Assembly (NCBI GenBank): GCA_016946835.1
Contig: JACVTC010000129.1
Coordinates: forward strand, 106,001 to 170,000
Source of the DNA: Neocallimastix lanati (nom. inval.)
Lineage: Eukaryota; Neocallimastigomycota; Neocallimastigomycetes; Neocallimastigales; Neocallimastigaceae
Length of the DNA stretch: 64,000 nt
Direction of reading: 5' to 3'
Shown: positions 54,343 through 64,000 of the stretch, piece after piece
Layout of the letters: every line of letters begins with the position of its first letter
Numbering within the stretch: position 1 is the stretch's first letter
Position numbers and translations under genes: made by a program
Notes under the pieces: model-generated
What the model was told of the DNA's origin: nothing
Database searches by the model: none
The model's input: only the letters and a program-made list of their open reading frames with translations

Positions 54343-55607
54343 TAAAGTTCATCTAAATCATCATCTTCTAAATCAAAATCTTCTTCGGGGAAATCACCAA
54401 TCGTCACTTTATTTGGTCTAACAAATACACCATACTTTGGAAGACATTTGAAATAGGATTTACCTTTAACACTATATTGACATAAACGATTAATAATCAT
54501 AAAAAAATATATATATAATTGATATCATAAATATATATATAAATATATATATTAATATAAAATATTATTGATAGAATAAAATACATATTATATAATTATA
54601 AAAAAAAAAAAATATTGAATAAACTTACGTTCCATCATGTTTGCCTTGAGGCTCATCATAGGCAACACCAATCCAATATCCTGGTTTGAAATCCGTTTTA
54701 CCTAATTTTTTTATTCAATCATAATTTAATAACAATAATAGTAATAACAATTATCAATATTTAAATCATTTAATTTTTTTTTTTTTTATTTTTTTTAAAA
54801 AAAAAAAAAATAATAAATAAAATCAAAAATAAAATAATTATATATATATTATATATTATGTGTATATATTAATATATATAAATAATTAAAAAAAAAAAAA
54901 AATTTTTTTTTCTCTCTTTAATTCCAATAAAACTTACCAACATATTTAACAGTTCCTCTTTTTGGCATACCCGTTTTTGATTCAGCATGAACCTCGCAAC
55001 GATCACCAATTTTTATCATTTGGGCCTCTTCAAAGTAACCCTCTGGATCATTTTCCTTTTCTAAATGACGTTGATTTTCTTCAGAATATTGTCCTAATTT
55101 ATTCTTTTGTAAAAAGCTTCTTACTGAATCTATATTAATGATAGCATTGATGAAAAAAAGAAAAAAAAATTTTAAAAGAAAATTATAAAAAAAAATAAAT
55201 AAATAATGGTTAATAATGATTAGATTAAAAAAAAAAATTTTTTTTTTTGTATTATTTTTTTTTAAAAAATATTATATTAATTAATAATTATTTATTATTA
55301 TAATTTATAATTATTATTTATTATTATTATTTATTAATATTAATATTATTATTTATTTAATATTTAATATTTATTATTTATTATTAATTATTAATTATTA
55401 TTATTTATTTATTATTTATTTATTATTTATTATTATTATTATTTATTATTATTATTTTGATATAATTATATATATATATATATATTAGTCTTACCATTTC
55501 TTTTATTATATTCTTCTTCTGAAATTTCAAATTTTTTAACTTGAGAACAATCAGTCCATTGATTCTTAATTCTATATGGATTTAAATCATCAATCTAATA
55601 TTATTGA

Positions 55608-55650
<43 letters not shown>

Positions 55651-55763
55651 ATCAAATTAGTTAAATTTATTTCATTAATTTTATTTTCCTTCATAGTATA
55701 TACAAAACTTATTTTATTATTATTATTATTATTATTTATTAATAATTTATTATTATTATTATA

Positions 55764-55817
<54 letters not shown>

Positions 55818-56711
55818 ATTTTTTGTAATATTTTTTTTACATAATAATAATAATTCTGAACTTACTTGAAGTCTTCCATAATCCATAACAGAATAGAAAC
55901 CAAGTTTCTTAGTATCATCATTTAAAGTACAAACAAATTGATCGTTCTTATCAAATAATTTGATTTGCATAGTAGCAATTGGAACACCAGTAATGGGTTC
56001 AAGTCTTTCCTAAATATTATTTCATTATATATAATATATGTTAAAATAAATTAAATTAAATTAAATTAATACAAAATAAAAAGAAATAAGAATATATATT
56101 TTGTAAAAATAGAAAGATTTTAATTAATAATTAATTATATATATATTTAATTATTTAATAATGGAACATTTAATTAATTATTTTATATGTTTTAAAAATG
56201 AAACTTTTAATTAATAATTATATATATATGGAAAACATAATTAATATTTTATAAAAAAAAATATAATGAATATTGTAATAATCAATAATTTTGTAGATAA
56301 TGATTATAGTAAAATGTAAATGAAAATGAAAAATTTATTCTGTAGCATTGATAATACAATGAATATAGATTAAATTTGAAAATTGAATTTTTGTATCTAT
56401 TTAAAAGTTGTATACTTCATATTTGATTTGTTAATAATACATTCTTTTCAAATTTTAGTTTAGTCGAAATTGAATTGAAACTAATAGATAAATTGTTTTT
56501 TCCTATTTACTTTTTTTTCTTTTCTTTTGTTTTTTCTTTCTTTCTTTTTATTTTACTTTTATTTATAATGAATATATATATATATTTAAAAAAATATATA
56601 ATTTACTTTTAAAGCCCCAACAGTGATATCCTTATTAAATCTTCTTTCAGAAGAAGAACTTTCAGAGGTAACAAATAAATTTACAATAGGATTAGTATCA
56701 ATAGAAATCAT
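54342..56711 (-). CDS. TBCB: tubulin-folding cofactor B, Ubl plus CAP-Gly (6 exons)
   Basis: Minus-strand exons are 56711-56607, 56009-55866, 55594-55495, 55129-54938, 54701-54629 and 54471-54342 (247 residues; human TBCB is 244), all joints in phase. Cofactor B holds alpha-tubulin after its release from the chaperonin and passes it on with cofactor E in heterodimer assembly. Seen: an N-terminal ubiquitin-like domain (about 5-95; [25 protein letters not shown]); a short charged helical linker (about 125-150; [16 protein letters not shown]); the CAP-Gly domain (about 157-235; [51 protein letters not shown]). An acidic tail ends in DDDLDEL, comparable to the family's acidic C-terminus. Intron 2 contains TTA-triplet arrays and an A run. 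Confidence 0.95.
55735..55812. repeat. ATT triplet array inside TBCB intron 2
   Basis: (ATT)n tract with short interruptions in the intron 55595-55865. Both strands are open over it, but only as Asn or Leu/Ile runs. Confidence 0.85.
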
Positions 56712-57824
56712 TTTTTATTTTTATTTATCTATTTTTTTATGTATATAAAGAAACTATACTTTTATAAATTATAAAATAAAAAAAAGAAAAAGGAAAACTA
56801 TTCTTTTATAAAATAATTTTTATTTTATTTATATATATATATATATATATTTTTTTTTTTTTGTGACAGCAGTTTTTAATAAATTAAATTAAAAATTATT
56901 AATTAAACAAGATAAAATTATCCATTTTTTCTAATTTTTAATTTTTTAATTATATATATAATATTATTTTTTAATTAATTTAAAATTCTAATAAATAATT
57001 TTTTATTATTTAAAAAAGTTTTTTTTTTTTCTTAATAATTAAAAAATAAAAATAAAAAATTCAAAGAAATGAATTTTTTTAATTAAATTTTGTGACATCT
57101 TTTTTTTTTTTTTTTAAAATGTAATTAAAAAAATGAATAGTTAAAAATATTTTAAAAAAAATTTTTTTTGTATATATTTTTAATTATTATTATTATTATT
57201 ATTAAAGATATGATATATATTATTCAATAAAAAAAAAATTAATAATATTAATTATATATGTGTATATTATAAATGTACATATTTTTAATAATAAAAATTC
57301 TATAAAATTTTTTCTTCTTCGCTTTTTTTTTTTTATCATAATTATCATCATTATAAGTACCTACAACCAATAAAAGTCCTTATAAAAATAAAATAATCTT
57401 TCAAATTAATTCCAAATAACACACATACTTTAATTTGTATAATAAGTAAAATATATATTATATATATATATATATATATATTATTTTTAATTCGTATTTT
57501 TATATATTTATGTTTTATTTTTATGTTATATTTTATTTTATTTTATTTTTTCATTTATTAATTTTAATTATTGCTAATTCTGGGGGTTCTAACATTAAAT
57601 AATTTTTATATATTTTTAATAATTTTAAAATATTATTTTTAGAAATTAAATGTAACAAGATCTTCTTATATAGTTTTCTTTTAAGTAATGCTGAAAACAT
57701 CGATTAAGCTTCGAAAAATATTGATGACAAATTTTATTTGAATAAATTAAATTTTAATTAATTATAATTTCATAAAAAAATATTAAGTTATACGTATATT
57801 AACAATTTTTTAGGAAGTCTTGAC

Positions 57825-57879
<55 letters not shown>

Positions 57880-58374
57880 TAAATTATATTTTACAAAGTT
57901 ATTTATATATATATATTATTTTTAATATTTTTTACCTTTTTACCTATTCAACTATGTATAATATAATATTCTTATTTACTGACATCATAAAATAAATCAT
58001 AAAATCATATCAAATGAACTACCCTAACATGAATCCATTTACCTAATACTTTAACTACCTTAACTATGTATTAATAATTCCTGTATAAATTTCTCTTAAT
58101 TTCAAATATAATAAATATATAAATAATAACCCTTCTCCTTTTTTTTAATTTTTAATATATTAAATAAAATTTATATATAATAAAATATTTTATATATTTC
58201 TGAAATATATTATCTTTTATTCTATATATTTTATTAATTTTTAAATTAATAATAATTAAAATATAATATATTATTAAATTTTATTTTATTATATTTATAA
58301 TTAAATTGATAAGCGAATAAAAAACTTTTTTTTTTTTTATTTTAAGTATTTAAATAAAAATATATATATAATCA
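56712..58374. other. divergent intergenic spacer between TBCB and the MED16-like pair
   Basis: TA- and T-rich DNA that must carry the TBCB promoter; no motif is distinct enough to call. An A48 run lies at 57830-57877. One short minus-strand frame at 57551-57700 is listed separately; otherwise nothing is seen. Confidence 0.6.
57551..57700 (-). CDS. possible small ORF, 49 residues, uncertain
   Basis: An ATG-to-TGA frame in unusually mixed sequence, strongly basic and Leu-rich at the start (MFSALLKRKLYKKILLH) with LEPPELAIIKINK at the end. It is not a simple repeat translation. It could be a small protein or one exon of a larger gene; no homologue recognised, and chance is possible at this composition. 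Confidence 0.22.
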   Translation of the reverse strand: MFSALLKRKLYKKILLHLISKNNILKLLKIYKNYLMLEPPELAIIKINK

Positions 58375-59906
58375 ATGTCTTCTATTGAAAATAATTCAAA
58401 GTATGAATTATATAATAAATTATGTGATGGTTTTCAAGAATGGTAAATTCTTAACTGAATAATAATAGTTTGTTAATGTATAAATAGCATAAAAGAATTA
58501 TAACTATAAAAGTATATGATTAAATTTAAAGAGTGGATTTTATTTTTATTGATAATATTCCAAAATTATTTTTTATTTTTTATAATAAATAATTTTGTTG
58601 AGCGTTAAGTGATTATTAAAAATAGACCTGATATGATACTTTTATATTTATTTATTTTTTTTTTTTAGTGAAAATATAAATAACTTCAATAATAATAGAT
58701 TCAATAATTAATATATATATATATTATTACCCATGATTTATCATACATTTCACTTTTAATTATATATAAAAGGATTATATTATTAATTTTAAATTAGTCA
58801 AATAGTATGGTCAAATCAAAATATAATTGCTGTTCCTACATTTGTTAAAACAATTGATGAAGAAAAAAAAAAGTGTAAGTTACATATATAATAGATAATA
58901 TAATGTATATAATGTAAAAAATTTTTATATATAAGGTAATTAAACATATAATTTTTTAAAAAATGTGGTTATTTTTACCTTTTTTTTTTTTTTTTTTTTT
59001 TTATTTTTATTATTATTATTATTATTTGTTATTCATTAGTCATTATAAACCTTCTATTAATATTTTTAAAAAAATTGTAGCATTTGATAAATTTATTGAT
59101 AGAAATGAAACAAAAATAAACCTTTCAAGTTGTTCAAGAATTGAAAAATCTTCATACTATCATAAATCAGAAATTAGTGAAGATGGTAATTACTTGGCTA
59201 GTATAAATAAAGATGGGCTTTTATGAATATGTGAATTCAAAATAATTAAATAATAGTAATAATCATATATATATCTAACTTTATTGAAATTAAATTAATA
59301 AATTGAAATTGTTTTCTTAAACGATTTATTTTTATTTTTTTTTAGTAATAGGAGATTAAAGATTAAATCAATATATATTGTATATATAATTTATTTTAAA
59401 TGTAAAATTTTCTATTTTTAATTGATATATGTCTATAAAGAATTTTATTAATAAATGGACTTTCTGGTTTAGAGAAGATATGAAAAACCAATATCTTGTT
59501 TTACATGGCTTTATTTATATGATAAAGTAAAAGAAAAATGATATAATAATTATTTATATAATTTACTAAAATATATATTTATATAAAAAAAAAAAAAAAA
59601 TAAAAAAAAATAAAAAAAAATAGAAAAAAAATAAAAAAAAAAATATGTACTAATATATATAGTTTTTTTTTTTTTTTTTTTTTATGATTTACTAATGTTT
59701 ACCTTCGATTGTATATATCTAATAATTAATATCATTACAATAATGATCTATCAATACTATTTTTATTATATCAAATATCAAATATTATATAAATGTCTGA
59801 AATTATAGTGAAAATTTAAAATCAATTTCTTATTATGAATGGATATTTACAAATATTATACCCATTATTGATAATAAATTAATTGAAGCACTTAAAAGTT
59901 ATAATT

Positions 59907-59944
<38 letters not shown>

Positions 59945-60538
59945 AAAGATATAAATGTAATTCAACAACTTCTGATGAAGATTCGCAAAAAAAAAAAAAA
60001 AAATTGAAAATGATCCTATGGAACAAAATATCAAATTAGATCCCAATCTTACTAATTTATTTTCAATCTCTCAAAAACCTAATATGACTTTAAAATTAGA
60101 AAATTTTGATGATGATAATGATGGTGATGGTGATTATGATGAAGAACATTTTAATTCAAATTATTATTATACTTCTGAAATAATTTTATCTCTTAACGGT
60201 ATGGTTTCTTTTACTCTTGAAAAGACCATCGATGATATTAAATTTAAAATAAAAGAAGGAAATAGCATTACAGATCTATTTCTTTCATGGGAAAATGAAA
60301 AATCCATTAAAAATAAAGTAGGATCTAAATTTGAAATAGATTTTTACTCGAAAGGTAAAATAATATTATTAATGATAATAAAATATTACAAGAGAATCCC
60401 AAATAATTAACAATGCCAAAGGTTGAAGGAGAAAATTTGAATTCTGGTAATGGTATATATATCTTTAGAGGAAAGGCCTCCTGGTATCGTAAATATGGAA
60501 GAAATTGTATTTGTAGTGGAAGATGGAGAAAAAGGTAG
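58375..60538 (+). pseudogene. MED16-like pseudogene, shortened tandem copy
   Basis: Exon remnants parallel the intact gene at 62251: 58375-58442 (KYELYNKLCDGFQE); about 58798-58874 (VWSNQNIIAVPTFVKTID); about 59039-59234 (HYKPSINIFKKIVAFDKF); 59441-59526 (NFINKWTFW). Lesions: a phase mismatch after an A run at the second exon's end; a 15-base loss near 59175 removing the codons for IHLSW; a TGA at 59224-59226; a 1-base loss in 59441-59526 (86 against 87 bases). The remnant of the WD exon found in the neighbour at 63683 is absent. The tail retains open sequence (60018-60410) and ends SWYRKYGRNCICSGRWRK, like the Cys-rich C-terminus of Mediator subunit 16. Only about 2.2 kb long, so most of the middle is missing or unrecognised. 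Confidence 0.7.
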
Positions 60539-62250
60539 AAAATAAAAAAATAAAATAAAATAAAACAAGATATAGCGTGTTTGTATGTTTTATATATAAT
60601 ATGTATATATATTAACAATAAAAATATAATAAAAATAATAATAATAACCAATAATATATATATAATAAACAAAAAAATGAAAAATAAAAAAAAAGTATTA
60701 AATGGATTAATATTGAAAGACTTTGTTTTTTTTTAAAAAAAAAAAAAAAAAATAAAAATAAAAATAAAAAAATAAAATAAAATAAAATAAAAAAAAATAA
60801 AAAAATAAAAAAATAAAAAAATAAAAAAGTAAATAAAGAAAAATTATAAATAATTATTCAATTAATGCATATATATATATATGCAATGTATGTACTGAAA
60901 TTTAAATCATTACTCTATCTTAATTTTATTCATATATCTATGTATATATAACTTTTATAGTATAATGATTTAATATATAATTAACTTATATATATATATT
61001 ACTTCTTTAATAATAGAATAATATTTTTCTTTACTTCATTATTACTTTATTTCTACTTATTATGATTATTGTTGTTGTTTTTATTTTTTCTTTATTATTA
61101 ATTTTATTCAAATAATTCTTTTTAGCTTTTATTAAATATTAAATATTCTTATATAAAAAAAAATTTTTTTTTTATTAATTTTACCAATATTTTTTTATTA
61201 TATTTAATATTTATATACATCATTTATCATATTATATTTTTAAATGAATATTCTTTTTTTTTTTTTTTATCTTTTATTTTTTTATTTTGTTTTTATTTTT
61301 TTTTTTTTTTTTTTGTTTTAATATATTTTATTCATTATTTTATATTTATAATAATATATTTATATATGTTTATATATATTATTTTATTAATATATTGTTT
61401 TTTTATCTTGGCTTTTACAAATTAAAAAGATCATAAAGATCATAAAATAAATATAATATCGATGATTATAATAAATAAATAATAAATAATTGAATAAATA
61501 ATAAATAATAAAGAGTATTTATTAATAAATAAATAATAAATAAAAAAGAGTATTTATTAATAAATAAATAATAAATAAAAAAGAGTATTTATTAATAAAT
61601 AATAAATAAATAATAAAATTTATTAATAAATAAATAATAAAGAGTATATTTATTAATAAATAATGAATAATAAAATAATGGAATAATAAAATATTAAATA
61701 TTAAATATATATAAAAGTCAAAAATCAATCAATAAATATTTATATAATTAAAAATAAAAAAAGATTATTTATAATATATTTATAATATATATATCAAAAA
61801 AGGATAATTTATCGATCGATTAATAGTTTTCATATAAATAATGAAATTAAAAAAAAAAATTTATTTTTAAAATTTTACATAAAAATGATGAAATTAAAAA
61901 ATCAAAATTAAAATAAATTTTTTTTTTGGTTTATTTTTGAATTAAAATTTAATATAACCTTTTTTTATCCATGAAATAAATAAATAAATAATAAATAATA
62001 AATAAATAAATAATAAATAAATTTTTTATATTATTTTAATATCAATACTTTTATATGTTAAATATAATATATTAAATTATAATATAATACAATATATACA
62101 ATATAAATATATCAATTTATATACTAAAGCATAAAAAATTAAACTCTTTAAAAAAATTATAATAAATAAAATAAAAAATTTTTTTTTTATTTTTCTTTGG
62201 TTAACTTATGATTAAATAATTATTTACTTTAAATATTAATATTTGACAAA
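60539..62250. other. spacer between the two MED16-like copies
   Basis: A-rich (AAAAATAAAAT tracts at about 60730-60840), TA- and T-rich DNA, then a TAATAAA array at 61460-61690. Nothing gene-like seen. Confidence 0.7.
61460..61690. repeat. TAATAAA array with AGAGTATTTATTAATAAA modules
   Basis: Five copies of the AGAGTAT(A)TTTATTAATAAA module separated by ATAAATAATAAA blocks. This is the same composite family and orientation as 45120-45765 and 6395-6460. Confidence 0.8.
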
Positions 62251-63131
62251 ATGCCAACTAAAGAAAATGATTTAAAATATAAGCTCTATAATAGAATATG
62301 TGATGGATATAAAGAAAGGTTAAAATAAAAGTCTATTTAAATAACAATTATTATATGATTATTATTTTATTAATAAAAATAATAAAAAAAACTTTTTAAA
62401 ATAGTTCAAAACAAAGTTATTACCAATATAAAAAATATTTAATATCTTAATATCTATATTTTAAATTTTATTAAAAATTAAAAAATAATATTTATACATT
62501 TTTTATACAAATTAAATTGACTTAAAAAAAAAAAGGCTAATTTCTTGGTCAAAACAAAATATAATTGCTGTATCTACTTTAATAAAATCAATTGATAATA
62601 ACAAAAAAATGTAATAAAATAATAATAATTATTAAACAATTATAAATTTTTAAATTATAAATTTTTATCTATAGTCATTAATAAAATTCATTATTGATAA
62701 AAAATATATATATATATATATATTTATATCTCATAAATCTTTTCTTTTATATAATATGTTATAATATATATATTTGTATATTATTTATCTTTATATATAT
62801 ATATAATATTTTTATTTTATAACATATTATATTATCAAAGTCATTACATTCCTTCTATTCATATATTTAAAGAAATTGTTGCTTTAGAGAAATTTCTTAA
62901 TATAAATAAATCAAAAACTGATTTATCTGGCTATTCAAGAATTGGAAAATCTTCATACTTTCATAAATCAGAAATTATTCATTTAAGTTGGAGTGATGAT
63001 GGAAATTATTTATGCAGTATAGATAAAGATGGATGTATTTGTATATGGGAATCAAAAGTAAATTCGAAATTTCAATAAATTTATATTATATTATAATATT
63101 AAAATATAATGAATATATACATTTGGAAATT

Positions 63132-63171
<40 letters not shown>

Positions 63172-64000
63172 GAAACATTTTTATCAATTACAACTAATAA
63201 TTAATTCTTATACTTTTGTATATATATATATATATTAAAACCATGTAAATTAAAAACATATTTATATACATTTATATATATATTTTATAAAAATTAAAAA
63301 AAAAAAAAAAAAAAAAAAAGAATTTCATCAACGAATGGGTTATATGGTATCATTCAAATTTCAAAATTCCAATTTCATGTTTTACTTGGATTCATTCCTA
63401 TGATAAAGTACTTTAATATTATTCTTTTTTATATATATTTATATTATTTATATTTATATTTATATATTTATGTTATTATATTTTTTCTATATATATATAT
63501 ATATTATTTATATTTATATTTTTGTTATATATAATTATTTATATTATTTTTTATTTTTATTATTATCTATTATTATAATCGTTATCATTATCATCGTTAT
63601 TATTATTATTACTTTTATTATTATAAATTTTTACATATTTGTTAAATTTTATATGATATATATTATTATAAAACATAAAAAGTTCAATATTGAACCAAAG
63701 AGTGAATATAAATATATAAATAATCCAATAGGTTGTCAAAATATTAATAATATTGGGTTTGCTATTTTAACCAATGAAGGAGAAGTAAATAAATAATTTT
63801 TTTTTTTCTTTTATCTGAATGAATAAAGATAAAAAAATAAAATAAAAAGTGATAAAACATAACACATAAAAAAGAAAGAATAAAATAACTTGTCAATTTC
63901 ATTAATCAAATATATCTATAATAATTTTTCTTTTTTTTTTTTTTTATATTTATATATATATTATAAAAAAAATTTTTTTCATTTATAATTTAAAAGTTAA
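62251..64000 (+). CDS. MED16: Mediator tail subunit 16-like WD40 protein, N-terminal part (runs off the window)
   Basis: Exons found: 62251-62318, 62536-62610, 62841-63057, 63321-63407 and 63683-63784, all in phase with GT-AG joints; the last ends at a GTAAAT donor and the gene continues past 64000. MED16 (yeast Sin4) sits in the Mediator tail and links activators to RNA polymerase II. Seen: ISWSKQNIIAVSTLIKSID, then HYIPSIHIFKEIVALEKF, a WD-type strand pair (SEIIHLSWSDDGNYLCS, DKDGCICIWESK), NEWVIWYHSNFKIPISCFTW (next blade start) and NNIGFAILTNEGEV. This order resembles the N-terminal propeller of MED16, and the neighbouring broken copy carries a MED16-like Cys-rich C-terminus. The family call is by pattern; another WD40 protein is possible. 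Confidence 0.62.

Overview
Host: the window looks like nuclear DNA of a fungus with an extremely AT-rich genome, most likely an anaerobic gut fungus (Neocallimastigomycota). Four things point there. Intergenic DNA is almost pure A/T with homopolymers of up to about 50 bases. Genes have many short GT-AG introns. The pyrimidine protein is a fungal-type CAD whose dihydroorotase domain has lost its metal-binding motif (Dictyostelium, the other obvious AT-rich, Asn-rich candidate, keeps an active one). An F-BAR/DEP/RhoGAP protein of the fungal Rgd2 type is present. The taxon is inferred, not proven.

Layout. 1-18073: gene desert of simple repeats. 18074-20379 (+): four-exon gene with the architecture of the meiotic double-strand-break protein Rec114. 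20380-28106: repeats plus two less AT-rich islands, one a decayed minus-strand Ty3/gypsy-type retrotransposon (about 21540-22980), the other unidentified (25474-25735). 28107-35300 (+): CAD/URA2, two exons, 2251 residues. 35301-38586: spacer with copy 1 of a dispersed repeat (36618-37083). 38587-41595 (+): TIM50, seven exons. 41596-47835: spacer with two large low-complexity arrays. 47836-52076 (+): Rgd2-like RhoGAP, seven exons. 52077-54341: copy 2 of the dispersed repeat and a 180-bp tandem duplication. 54342-56711 (-): tubulin-folding cofactor B, six exons. 58375-60538 (+): broken, internally shortened MED16-like copy. 62251 to beyond the window end (+): apparently intact MED16-like gene.

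The genes are unrelated single-copy housekeeping or regulatory functions (pyrimidine synthesis, organelle protein import, Rho signalling at membranes, tubulin folding, Mediator, meiosis), each with its own spacer; there is no operon-like or cluster logic. Exon joints were built by hand from GT-AG sites, reading phase and family resemblance. All five multi-exon models that end inside the window close in frame, giving 519, 2251, 489, 779 and 247 residues.

The most interesting points are a Rec114 candidate in a lineage not known to have sex, the MED16 gene/pseudogene tandem with identifiable lesions, a two-copy dispersed repeat with an A-tail on one strand and a conserved reading frame on the other, and a RhoGAP domain with no visible arginine finger. 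No tRNA, rRNA or CRISPR array was recognised.
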